Assembly: GCA_949298955.1 (NCBI GenBank)
Contig: CASFYQ010000007.1
Span: 1-64,000 of the forward strand
From: an uncultured Bacteroidales bacterium
GTDB lineage: Bacteria > Bacteroidota > Bacteroidia > Bacteroidales > Barnesiellaceae
Reading direction: 5' to 3'
DNA length: 64,000 bases
The notes below the pieces were generated by a model, which saw only the letters and a list, made by a program, of their open reading frames with translations, was not told where the DNA came from and did not search any database. Each line of letters begins with the position of its first letter. Position 1 is the stretch's first letter. Of the stretch, positions 56,018 to 64,000 are shown in pieces. Position numbers and translations under genes: made by a program.

Positions 56018-56209
56018 TTATTCAGCAACAGCAGCAGTGTCAACAGCAGCAGAATCAACAGCGGCAGAGTCAACAGCAGCAGCATTAACAGAATCAACCG
56101 TTTCAACAGCTACTTCTTCAACAACTTCAGTAGACTCAGCAGCTTTATTGCCGCAAGAAGCGAAAGACATTGCAAATGCAACAGCGAAGAACAAAACTAA
56201 CTTTTTCAT
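56018..56209 (-). CDS. Small repeat-rich lipoprotein
   Basis: A 63-residue lipoprotein. The signal peptide ends in MSFASC (lipobox, Cys19) and the mature part is Ala/Val/Glu/Asp/Ser only. It has repeats AAAVDS, AAVDS and AAVDT in series. The ATG at 56209 follows GAAGGAA; an upstream TTG start adds three residues and is not needed. A TACCTTTG -7 box lies on the same strand (complement of 56259-56266). Similar small, acidic, Ala-rich lipoproteins occur widely in Bacteroidales, often highly expressed, with unknown role. Confidence 0.8.
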   Translation of the reverse strand: MKKLVLFFAVAFAMSFASCGNKAAESTEVVEEVAVETVDSVNAAAVDSAAVDSAAVDTAAVAE

Positions 56210-56351
56210 TTCCTTCAAATTAAAGATAAAACAATATTTTTTTGCTTCAAAAACGTTACAAAGGTATACATTCTTTTAATACGTTGTACTCTTTGTCTTA
56301 TTTTTTTTTCAGAATATTTTGATTTTTCTGTCAAAAATCGCCAAAAAATAC

Positions 56352-58013
56352 TCAATTATCATATAAATAACGTTTTATGCTTCTTTTCGGAGTCTTCTCA
56401 AACTCGTTTGGATAAAGCTGAATACGAGTAATCTGCTCGTAGGGGGCCAGCATTTTGTTCAAGTTTTGCCGAACCTCTTCCATAGCCATAGGCAAATCGC
56501 GATTCGAAACACCATAGCTGTCCATCGCTTCGTAGTCGGGACACACGAGAGCAACCAGCTTGTCGTTACGCTCGACTACCAGGCTCTCCATGACAAAAGG
56601 CATATTGTTCAACTTGGCCTCAATCTCTTCGGGGTAGATATTCTGGCCATTCGATGTGAGAATCATCGTCTTGCTGCGCCCTTTGATGAAGATGGTGCCA
56701 TCGGGGGTTATCGTGCCTATGTCGCCGGTATGCAACCAGCCATCATCGTCGAGTACGGCTTTGGTAGCTTCTTCATTTTTATAGTATCCTTTCATCACAT
56801 GTTCTCCCCGCACACAGATTTCGCCGGGAATATTCTCGGGGTCGAGCGAATCGATCTTCGTCTCGACATAGCCGAACAGCGTGCGACCTGCCGAACCCGG
56901 ACGAAACTCGCGGTGCGACGTATAGCTGATGAGCGGGGCGCACTCGGTCATGCCATACCCCACGGTAAAGGGGAACTTAATCTTGTGCAGGAACTGCTCC
57001 ACCTCGTGGTTGATGGGAGCTCCCCCCACAATCACCTCTTCGAATCGACCGCCAAAGGCATCGATCAGTTTCTTTCGCACCTGTCCATAGATGCGGGTAT
57101 CGAGAATGGGGATATTCAAGGCCCAGCGCATGGAGGTCTTGTTGAGCAGGGGCTGAATCTGTTTCTTGTAAATCTTTTCGAGAATAAGGGGCACACAGAT
57201 AATCAGATTGGGACGCACCTCTTCCAGGGCCTTCAACAAAATCTTGGGTGAAGGTATTTTACCCAGCAGGGTGATGTGCGTCCCCACTGCCAGAGGCACC
57301 AGCAAATCGAAGGCACACCCGTAGGCATGAGCCAAAGGCAAGAACGAGATGCACTTACTGCCTCGGTAATGCAGATGCGAACGAATGCCGAACATCACAT
57401 TTCCCGCCAGGTTGTTGCCCGTGAGCATCACTCCTTTGCTGAATCCGGTAGTTCCCGATGTATAGTTGATAAGTATCACCTTGTCGTTGTCGAGGTCGGC
57501 ATAGCGAATATCCTCACGGCTGAAACCGTTGGGGTATGTCGCCTTGAATCGGCGCCTCATGTCGCGCAGGCACTTGGCAATCTCCTCGCCATCGCGCTGC
57601 ACCAGACACGAGAAATCCTGCAACGAAATGGCTGCACGCACCTCAGGCAGTTTCTCCATCTCGATATTCTCCCAAATATGGTCTCCCACAAAGAGCAATA
57701 CCGAATCGGAGTGATTCACAATATGATGTATATCATGCGAATTGAACTCCTGCAATATGGGAACCAGAATAGCACCATACGAAATCGTAGCCATAAAGGC
57801 TATGCACCAGTTGGGGGTATTCTTTCCCACGAGGGCGATTTTGTCGCCTCGCCTGATTTGGCAATGCCGGAACAGAATATGGAGCTTGGCTATTTCACGA
57901 GCCACATCCTGATAGGTATAGGTGCGCTGTTCATTATAATCGGTCAAAGCGGGCAGTTCCCAATTTTCGCGGAAACTCGACTCATATATTTTAATAAAAT
58001 TTTCTGAAATCAT
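56352..58013 (-). CDS. AMP-dependent acyl-CoA/acyl-ACP synthetase
   Basis: A 553-residue adenylate-forming enzyme. The P-loop is NYTSGTTGFSKGVML and the middle motif is GYGMTECAPLISYT. The C-terminal hinge is HTGDIGTI with ITPDGTIFIKGRSK, and the catalytic Lys is near the end in EKTPKRSIKRYLYDN. The length and C-terminal part fit long-chain fatty-acid ligases. The substrate could be exogenous fatty acid loaded on CoA or ACP. A TATATTTG -7 box lies on the minus strand (complement of 58039-58046). It seems to be a single gene. Confidence 0.9.
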   Translation of the reverse strand: MISENFIKIYESSFRENWELPALTDYNEQRTYTYQDVAREIAKLHILFRHCQIRRGDKIALVGKNTPNWCIAFMATISYGAILVPILQEFNSHDIHHIVNHSDSVLLFVGDHIWENIEMEKLPEVRAAISLQDFSCLVQRDGEEIAKCLRDMRRRFKATYPNGFSREDIRYADLDNDKVILINYTSGTTGFSKGVMLTGNNLAGNVMFGIRSHLHYRGSKCISFLPLAHAYGCAFDLLVPLAVGTHITLLGKIPSPKILLKALEEVRPNLIICVPLILEKIYKKQIQPLLNKTSMRWALNIPILDTRIYGQVRKKLIDAFGGRFEEVIVGGAPINHEVEQFLHKIKFPFTVGYGMTECAPLISYTSHREFRPGSAGRTLFGYVETKIDSLDPENIPGEICVRGEHVMKGYYKNEEATKAVLDDDGWLHTGDIGTITPDGTIFIKGRSKTMILTSNGQNIYPEEIEAKLNNMPFVMESLVVERNDKLVALVCPDYEAMDSYGVSNRDLPMAMEEVRQNLNKMLAPYEQITRIQLYPNEFEKTPKRSIKRYLYDN

Positions 58014-58161
58014 ATCCGATATTTAAATGGTTCTTTCGCAAATATACAACTTTGTTTGTAAAATCATTCATTCTTACACAACTATTAGAATAACCGGGTA
58101 ACACATTTTTAAACGAAATGAGTAACTTTGTCGCCTGTATTGGCCTTTTGCCCTACCGATT

Positions 58162-59481
58162 ATGATAGACATCAACACATTCCAAGATAAGACAGCGGCC
58201 TACTATACGCTGGGCTGCAAACTCAATTTTGCCGAAACCTCGACCATCGGGAAGACACTCGAAGCGCACGGTATACGCAAGGCCCGCCCCGGCGAAAAGG
58301 CCGACATCTGTGTCATCAACACCTGCTCGGTGACCGAGCTGGCCGACAAGAAATGCCGACAGACCATTCGCCGCATTGCCCGGCAAAACCCGCAAGCCTT
58401 TATTGTTGTGACCGGGTGCTATGCTCAACTCAAACCCGACGAGATTGCCCATATCCCCGATGTAGACTTGATTCTGGGAGCCGAGCAGAAACTCGACCTC
58501 CTGCAATATCTGGGCGACCTGCACAAGCGAGCAGATGCGGGACACATCGTTACCACCCCCACCCGCGACATTCGCAAATTCTCTCCCTCTTGCTCGCGAG
58601 GAGACCGCACCCGCTATTTCCTCAAAGTACAAGACGGGTGCGACTATTTCTGTACCTACTGCACGATACCTTTCGCCCGGGGCCGGAGCCGCAGCGGCAC
58701 CATCGAGCAACTCACCGCTCAAGCCCGCGAAGTGGCCGAGACCGGCGGGAAAGAGATTGTCATTACAGGTGTGAATATCGGCGATTTCGGCAAACAGACA
58801 GGCGAAACATTTCTCGACCTTATCCGGTCGCTCGACCGGGTCGATGGTATCGAGCACTACCGCATCTCGTCAATCGAGCCCAATCTGCTCACCGATGAGA
58901 TTATCGATTTCGTGGCCCGCTCGCAACGGTTTGCCCCACATTTCCACATACCCCTGCAATCGGGCAGCGACACCGTGCTGAAACTGATGCACCGCCACTA
59001 CGACACGGCTCTGTTTGCTCACAAGATAGAAACCATACGCCGCCTCATTCCCGATGCCTTCATCGGGGTCGACCTCATCACCGGTGTGCGAGGCGAAACC
59101 GAAGAACTGTTTGAGGAGAGCCGCCGATTCGTCACCGGTCTCGACATCTCGCAGCTGCACGTCTTCACCTACTCCGAACGGCCCGGCACGCAAGCCTTGA
59201 AAATAGAGCCTGTCGTGCCTATTCCCGAACGGCACGAACGTTGCCGGCGCATGCTCGAAATCTCGGAACGGAAACTGCACGATTTCTACTCCCGATTCCA
59301 GGGAACCACGCGTCCCGTTCTGTTCGAACAACCACGCAAAGGCGCTCCCATGCACGGCTTTACCGACAACTATATACGGGTAGAAATGCCTTATCGCAAA
59401 GAGTGGGTAAATACCTGCCAGCCCGTGCGACTGGGTAATTTCAACGAAGCAGGCGATGCTCTCATCGCCACCGAAGCATAA
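58162..59481 (+). CDS. mtaB: tRNA t6A37 methylthiotransferase MtaB
   Basis: A 439-residue radical-SAM enzyme that adds a methylthio group to t6A37 in tRNA. The N-terminal UPF0004 domain has three cluster-binding Cys (TLGCKLNFAE, INTCSVT and VTGCYAQ). The radical-SAM motif is CDYFCTYCTIP (CxxxCxxC), and a C-terminal TRAM-like part follows. GCKLNFAE and SRSGTIEQL favour MtaB over MiaB or RimO. A TAACTTTG -7 box lies at 58123-58130. It is followed 10 bases later by the lpxL-like gene. Confidence 0.95.
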   Translation: MIDINTFQDKTAAYYTLGCKLNFAETSTIGKTLEAHGIRKARPGEKADICVINTCSVTELADKKCRQTIRRIARQNPQAFIVVTGCYAQLKPDEIAHIPDVDLILGAEQKLDLLQYLGDLHKRADAGHIVTTPTRDIRKFSPSCSRGDRTRYFLKVQDGCDYFCTYCTIPFARGRSRSGTIEQLTAQAREVAETGGKEIVITGVNIGDFGKQTGETFLDLIRSLDRVDGIEHYRISSIEPNLLTDEIIDFVARSQRFAPHFHIPLQSGSDTVLKLMHRHYDTALFAHKIETIRRLIPDAFIGVDLITGVRGETEELFEESRRFVTGLDISQLHVFTYSERPGTQALKIEPVVPIPERHERCRRMLEISERKLHDFYSRFQGTTRPVLFEQPRKGAPMHGFTDNYIRVEMPYRKEWVNTCQPVRLGNFNEAGDALIATEA

Positions 59482-59491
59482 TTTGAGCGAC

Positions 59492-60403
59492 ATGAAAAAA
59501 GAGACACTCCAAAATATCATCTACTCGCCGCTGTACCTCTGGTTCAAGCTGCATGCGCTGTTGCCCCTGCGGGTTCTGTACTGGCTGTCCGATTTACTTT
59601 ATTACCCCCTCTACTACGTGATACACTATCGCCGCAAGCTGGTTTTCGAGAATATGCGCAACGCATTCCCCGACAAGAGCGAGAAAGAGCTGATACAACT
59701 CGAAAAGAAATTCTATCGCCATTTTTGCGACTACATTGTAGAGACCATCAAACTTTTACATATCTCTGACCAGGAGATGCGCCGACGCATGGTGTTCGAA
59801 CAAGCCGACCTCATCGACCGGGTCTTCGCTCAAAACCGTTCTATCATCATTTTGCTGGGGCATTTCGGCAACTGGGAATGGGTTCCTTCCATCACATTAT
59901 GGATTCAAACCCCCGACATCCTCTCGGCACAAATATACCGTCCCCTCAAAAACGAATGGTTCGACCGCCTTTTCCTGAAACTGCGCTCTCGATTCGGCAC
60001 CTCCTGCATTCCCAAAAAAGAGACCTTGCGGACCATCTTGCAAATGAAACGCTCGGGGAAACCCTCCATCACGGGTTTCATGTCGGACCAAACTCCCTCT
60101 CCGGCCAACATTCACCACTGGACCCGATTCCTCTCACAAGATTCGCCCGTACTCACCGGCTATGAAAAAATAGCCCGTAAGGCCGACTTTTCCGTGCTCT
60201 ATTTCGATGTGGAAATTGTAAAACGAGGATACTACAAAGCCACTATCCGCGAGGTGGCCCTGTATCCCAACGAGCTGCCCGAGTTTGAAGTTACCGATCG
60301 ATATACCGCAATGATAGAAAAGACCATACTGCGCAACCCTTGGGCCTGGCTGTGGACCCACAAACGCTGGAAATACAAACACGAAGATTTCCCCAATACC
60401 TGA
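59492..60403 (+). CDS. Lipid A acyltransferase (LpxL/HtrB-like)
   Basis: A 303-residue lysophospholipid-acyltransferase-family enzyme that adds secondary acyl chains to lipid A. The HX4E catalytic motif is in LLGHFGNWEW (His124, Glu129), and the N-terminus has membrane-interacting segments (YLWFKLHALLPLRVLYWLSD). The frame opens upstream in mtaB; the ATG at 59492 is the start that fits the family. Acyl chain and position cannot be read. It precedes a glycosyltransferase by one base. Confidence 0.9.
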   Translation: MKKETLQNIIYSPLYLWFKLHALLPLRVLYWLSDLLYYPLYYVIHYRRKLVFENMRNAFPDKSEKELIQLEKKFYRHFCDYIVETIKLLHISDQEMRRRMVFEQADLIDRVFAQNRSIIILLGHFGNWEWVPSITLWIQTPDILSAQIYRPLKNEWFDRLFLKLRSRFGTSCIPKKETLRTILQMKRSGKPSITGFMSDQTPSPANIHHWTRFLSQDSPVLTGYEKIARKADFSVLYFDVEIVKRGYYKATIREVALYPNELPEFEVTDRYTAMIEKTILRNPWAWLWTHKRWKYKHEDFPNT

Positions 60404-60404
60404 T

Positions 60405-61400
60405 ATGAAAAAAAAAGTCGCCGTCGTCATACTCAACTGGAACGGAGCTGCTCTGCTGCGCCGCTTCCTCCCCTCGGTGTGCCAGCACACACCCACGCAA
60501 CTGGCCGACGTCATCGTGGTCGACAACGGCTCGACCGACAACTCGATTGAAATACTCTCCCGCGAGTTTCCCCAGGTGCTTACCCTACTCTTCCCCCGCA
60601 ACTACGGATTTGCCGAGGGCTACAACAGGGCTCTCGACGAACTGGACTACGAATATGCCGTACTACTCAATTCCGACGTAGAGGTGACGCCCCGATGGCT
60701 CGAACCGCTGCTCGAATTTGTCGAAAACCACCCCGACGTGGCTGCCTGCCAACCCAAAATACGAGCTTTGCGAGAGCCCGAAAAATTTGAATATGCCGGA
60801 GCTGCCGGTGGTTTCATCGACCGTTACGGCTACCCCTTTTGCCGGGGACGCCTCTTCGGCACGCTCGAAATAGACCGCGGACAATACGACGCCCCCCTCG
60901 ACATCTTTTGGGCCAGCGGTGCCGCCCTCTTTGTCCGCACGGCCGTTTATCGAACGGTCGGCGGGCTCGACCCGCTCTTTTTCGCCCATATGGAAGAGAT
61001 TGACCTCTGCTGGCGCATACACCTGGCGGGGCACCGCATTGTCGTCGTGCCACAAAGTACGGTCTACCACCAGGGAGGAGCCTCGCTCGATGCGGCCAAC
61101 CCGCAAAAAACCTACCTCAATTTCCGCAACAATCTGCTCATGCTCCATAAAAACCTGCCCCGGCAGGAGGGGAAAAAGATACTCTTCATTCGTCGGCTCT
61201 ACGACACACTGGCCTTCGGACGGTTCGTCGTACTTGGACAGTTTGCCCATGCCCGCGCCATTCTGCGGGCTCACAACGATTTTCGCAAGATGCGCAAAAG
61301 ATACACCGACCTGCCCGGAGAAAATCTGTTGAACACATTCCCCGAAGCCAGACGGAACATCACGATAGACTATTTCTTAAAAGGGAAAAAACAATTCTGA
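60405..61400 (+). CDS. Family 2 glycosyltransferase (rhamnosyltransferase-like)
   Basis: A 331-residue GT2 enzyme. ILNWNGAALLRRFLPSV starts the nucleotide-sugar domain, VVDNGSTDNSI follows, and the DxD motif is NSDVEVTPRW. The C-terminal FAHMEEIDLCWRIHLAGHRI matches the general-base and acceptor region of rhamnosyltransferase-like GT2s. It may modify lipopolysaccharide or another surface glycan. It is one base after the lipid A acyltransferase, so the two are likely cotranscribed. Confidence 0.9.
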   Translation: MKKKVAVVILNWNGAALLRRFLPSVCQHTPTQLADVIVVDNGSTDNSIEILSREFPQVLTLLFPRNYGFAEGYNRALDELDYEYAVLLNSDVEVTPRWLEPLLEFVENHPDVAACQPKIRALREPEKFEYAGAAGGFIDRYGYPFCRGRLFGTLEIDRGQYDAPLDIFWASGAALFVRTAVYRTVGGLDPLFFAHMEEIDLCWRIHLAGHRIVVVPQSTVYHQGGASLDAANPQKTYLNFRNNLLMLHKNLPRQEGKKILFIRRLYDTLAFGRFVVLGQFAHARAILRAHNDFRKMRKRYTDLPGENLLNTFPEARRNITIDYFLKGKKQF

Positions 61401-61453
61401 GGCGGCACCGGCCACCCCAGAATCCGGTTTTATGCGTTTAGCCGAAACACGAC

Positions 61454-62671
61454 TTAACGAAACATCTTGACAACCCGTTGCAAGGCTGCGATAAAGGCAT
61501 CGGCCTCGGCCCGGGTGTTATACACGGCAAACGACACCCGCACTGTACCCTCGATGCCGAGCGAGGTCATGAGCGGCTGGGCGCAGTGGTGTCCTGTACG
61601 AACGGCTACACCCAACTTGTCGAGCAACATGCCCATGTCGTAGTGGTGTATACCGTCGACCAAAAACGAGATGACCGAACTCTTGTGCGGCGAAGTCCCG
61701 AAAATGCGCATACCCTCGATTTGCTCCATCTGAGCAACCGTATAGTGCATCAATTCGTTTTCGTGGGCGGCAATAGCCTCCAACCCGATACCGTCGACAT
61801 AGTCGAGAGCCGAAGCAAAAGCAGCCGTGCCCACATAGTCGGGCGTACCGGCCTCGAACTTGAAAGGCAGTTCGCCAAAGGTCGTCCCCGCAAAATCGAC
61901 ATGGGCAATCATCTCGCCGCCACCCTGATAGGGCGGCATGGCTTCGAGCCATTTTTCCTTGCCGTAAAGCACGCCTATACCCGTGGGACCATACACCTTG
62001 TGAGCCGAGAAGGCATAGAAATCGGCATCGAGTTCCTGCACATTCACCCGCAGATGAGGTATCGCCTGAGCCCCGTCGACCAGTACCGGCACCCCTTGGG
62101 CATGAGCATAGGCAATCATCTCACGCACCGGGTTGACAGTGCCCAACACATTAGAGACCTGCGTCACACCCACCAGACGGGTATGCTCGTTGAAGAGCTG
62201 CTTGTAGATGTCGAGCTCGAGTTCGCCCCGCTCGTTGACAGGGACTACCCGCAGCTTGATATGACGGCGGCGTTGCAAGAGCTGCCACGGCACAATATCG
62301 GCATGATGCTCCATCACGGTGAGAATCACCTCGTCGCCGTCGTGCAGAAACTCATCGCCAAACGACGAGGCCACCAGATTGATAGCTTCGGTGGTACCTC
62401 GCGTGAAGACAATCTCGGAAGGCGAAGCGGCCCCGATAAACTGCTGCACCCGACGGCGAGCGGCCTCGTGGGCATCGGTAGCCTCCTGGCTCAACGTATG
62501 CACGCCGCGGTGCACATTGGCATTCACCCGATAGTACGTATCGGCAATATGGTCGACCACACACCGGGGGGTCTGCGAAGTGGCAGCGTTGTCGAGATAA
62601 ATCAACGGACGCCCCGACACCTCCCGCTTCAAAATGGGGAAATCGGCTCTTATCTTCTCAATATCCAACAT
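61454..62671 (-). CDS. sufS: Cysteine desulfurase SufS
   Basis: A 405-residue class V aminotransferase-fold enzyme that takes sulfur from cysteine for iron-sulfur cluster assembly. YLDNAATSQTP is near the N-terminus, the PLP Lys is in FSAHKVYGPTGIGVLYG and the persulfide Cys in RTGHHCAQPLM. RTGHHCAQ and the length mark SufS and not IscS. It follows sufD by 21 bases on the same strand, so it belongs to a suf operon that continues past the window edge. Confidence 0.96.
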   Translation of the reverse strand: MLDIEKIRADFPILKREVSGRPLIYLDNAATSQTPRCVVDHIADTYYRVNANVHRGVHTLSQEATDAHEAARRRVQQFIGAASPSEIVFTRGTTEAINLVASSFGDEFLHDGDEVILTVMEHHADIVPWQLLQRRRHIKLRVVPVNERGELELDIYKQLFNEHTRLVGVTQVSNVLGTVNPVREMIAYAHAQGVPVLVDGAQAIPHLRVNVQELDADFYAFSAHKVYGPTGIGVLYGKEKWLEAMPPYQGGGEMIAHVDFAGTTFGELPFKFEAGTPDYVGTAAFASALDYVDGIGLEAIAAHENELMHYTVAQMEQIEGMRIFGTSPHKSSVISFLVDGIHHYDMGMLLDKLGVAVRTGHHCAQPLMTSLGIEGTVRVSFAVYNTRAEADAFIAALQRVVKMFR

Positions 62672-62692
62672 GGCGATATTCCTTTCTTTTTC

Positions 62693-64000
62693 TTATTCCT
62701 GACGGCACGCCTGGCAACCCGAACACTTGGCCAGTTCCCCGCGGAACCGCTTCTCGACCAACTGGCGCAAACGGTCTTTCAAAGCGTCGAGACGCACCTG
62801 CTCGATGACGTCGTTGGTAAAAGCAAACATCAGCAGCATACGAGCCTCGGACTCGGAGATACCGCGCGAACGCATATAAAAAAGGGCGTTTTGGTCGAGC
62901 TGCCCAATGGTAGCGCCATGGCTGCATTTCACATCGTCGGCATAAATTTCGAGCTGAGGTTTGGTGTACATCTTGGCCAGCGGCGAGGCACACAAGTTCT
63001 TGTTGCCTTGATAGGCCTCGGTCTTTTGAGCTCCGTGGCGCACCAGTATGCGACCGCAAAACGAACCTCGTGCCGAGCCGTTGAGTACATATTTGAAAAG
63101 TTCGTTGCTGCGGCAGTGCGAAACGGCATGATCGATATAGGTATAGGTGTCGACCGACTGCTCCTTGTCGACGATGCCCATGCCGCAAAGCGACAACTCG
63201 GCATGCTCGCCGGCAAAGGTCGAATAATAATTGCTGCGGGTCACCCCGTTGTGCAACACGATGCCGTTTATCAACACATTCGACCGAGCCCCCTGGCGCA
63301 CGAACACCGAGGCGACCTTGGCCGTATTCTCCGACGATTCTTCCATGTCGTAGTAATCGAACACAGCATCATCGTCGACAAATATCTCACACACTTGCGA
63401 GGCAAGGAACTGCACCGACGACTCGTCGGAGTGGTCGCACACCAGCAGTTTGGCCTGCGCCCCTTTGCCCACCACGACGAGCAACCGGCGATTGACCAGG
63501 AAATCGACATTGCCCCGCAGAATATTCACCAGCTGGATAGGCTTCTCGACTATCACCCCGTCGGGGATATAGAGGAAAAATCCGTCCTGGGCAAAAGCGG
63601 TATTGAGTGCCACCGTGCCGTCGCGCTTCATATCGGCAGCCCGGCCATAGTAGCGGGCCACCAGTTGCGGGTATTTTTCCGACATCTCGCAGAGGCTGCC
63701 GGCAATAACCCCTTCGGGCAACTTGGTCGCAACAGGTTGTGCCTGCGCATAGAAGGTATCGTTGACGACAAAATAGAGCAATGTGCTCAGGTTGGGCACA
63801 TCACAACGGAACACTTCGTAGGGATTGACCTCGATATTGACCCGGCCCAAGTTCAACCCGTAGTCGGGGGCATAGAGAGCCTCGATGTCGGTGCGGCGAT
63901 ACTCCTCGTCTTTGAGCGTGGGCAGCCCCCGGCTCTCGAGCAGGGCAACCGCCTCGTCGCGCAAGGCATTCATCACCTGCGACGAATGGCCCGCAATCAA
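62693..64000 (-). CDS. sufD: Iron-sulfur assembly protein SufD (start beyond the window)
   Basis: At least 435 residues of SufD, the beta-helix subunit that joins SufB and SufC in the iron-sulfur scaffold. The frame is open to the edge, so only the first few residues should be missing. The C-terminal half holds the SUF core: RGSFCGRILVRHGAQKTEAY, ADDVKCSHGATIGQLDQNAL with the conserved His, and MLLMFAFTNDVIEQV. The last residues CSGCQACRQE add a Cys-rich tail that I do not know from other SufD. It lies upstream of sufS in the operon. Confidence 0.93.
   Translation of the reverse strand: MIAGHSSQVMNALRDEAVALLESRGLPTLKDEEYRRTDIEALYAPDYGLNLGRVNIEVNPYEVFRCDVPNLSTLLYFVVNDTFYAQAQPVATKLPEGVIAGSLCEMSEKYPQLVARYYGRAADMKRDGTVALNTAFAQDGFFLYIPDGVIVEKPIQLVNILRGNVDFLVNRRLLVVVGKGAQAKLLVCDHSDESSVQFLASQVCEIFVDDDAVFDYYDMEESSENTAKVASVFVRQGARSNVLINGIVLHNGVTRSNYYSTFAGEHAELSLCGMGIVDKEQSVDTYTYIDHAVSHCRSNELFKYVLNGSARGSFCGRILVRHGAQKTEAYQGNKNLCASPLAKMYTKPQLEIYADDVKCSHGATIGQLDQNALFYMRSRGISESEARMLLMFAFTNDVIEQVRLDALKDRLRQLVEKRFRGELAKCSGCQACRQE

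Overview
The window looks like chromosome from a gut-type Bacteroidales (Bacteroidota). The evidence is the gliding-motility-type genes gldE and gldD, the parA-parB-DUF5683-mltD gene order, DUF2582 and SIMPL proteins, and repeated promoters of the Bacteroidota type (TTTG, about 19-21 bases, TAnnTTTG). The genus cannot be fixed from the sequence alone. Coding density is high, and many genes overlap or are separated by only a few bases.

Region 1 (1-12.4 kb) is an accessory, defence-rich island. It starts with the C-terminal end of a mobilisation relaxase. A very AT-rich, five-gene minus-strand operon follows (4583 down to 691). It encodes two DNA methyltransferases, an unknown 116-residue protein, a protein with two LAGLIDADG-like motifs whose expected catalytic acids are Asn and Thr, and a small PD-(D/E)XK-type nuclease. 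This is the most interesting locus: it may be a restriction-modification system in which target recognition and cleavage sit on separate subunits. A stretch of degraded DNA follows, then a plus-strand group: an XRE regulator, a large single-chain (type ISP-like) restriction-modification gene broken at three places, an intact GmrSD-like (DUF262/DUF1524) protein, and a truncated AlbA_2 gene. The island ends against the housekeeping gene purT, next to a perfect 15-bp hairpin.

Region 2 (12.4-30.3 kb) is core chromosome: purT, a CDGSH protein, a DUF2582 winged helix, RNase Z, ribosomal protein S1, an acyltransferase, tadA, a SIMPL protein, yraN, an MmcQ/YjbR protein, birA, a TPR protein, pyrH, frr, rsgA, and the minus-strand group parA-parB-DUF5683-mltD, then surE.

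Region 3 (30.5-44.7 kb) holds the arginine/proline cluster argR-GNAT-argG-argC-argD-proC. It is followed by a 77-bp tandem repeat carrying three copies of a promoter in front of ssb, then gldE, gldD and a phosphopantetheinyl transferase. The rest is a copper-export pair (HMA protein and CopA), a bactofilin, a MATE exporter, folB and rpiB.

Region 4 (45-64 kb) is mostly envelope and metabolism. It has a BamA/TamA-like outer-membrane protein overlapping a phosphoethanolamine transferase, a DPM-type glycosyltransferase, and pyrC with an altered metal motif. A four-gene run may scavenge exported phosphodiesters: a phosphodiester glycosidase, a metallophosphoesterase, an alkaline phosphatase and a glycerate kinase. 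Then come a small repeat-rich lipoprotein, an acyl-CoA/ACP synthetase, mtaB, an LpxL-type acyltransferase, a GT2 glycosyltransferase, sufS and a sufD cut by the window edge. No rRNA, complete tRNA or CRISPR array was seen.
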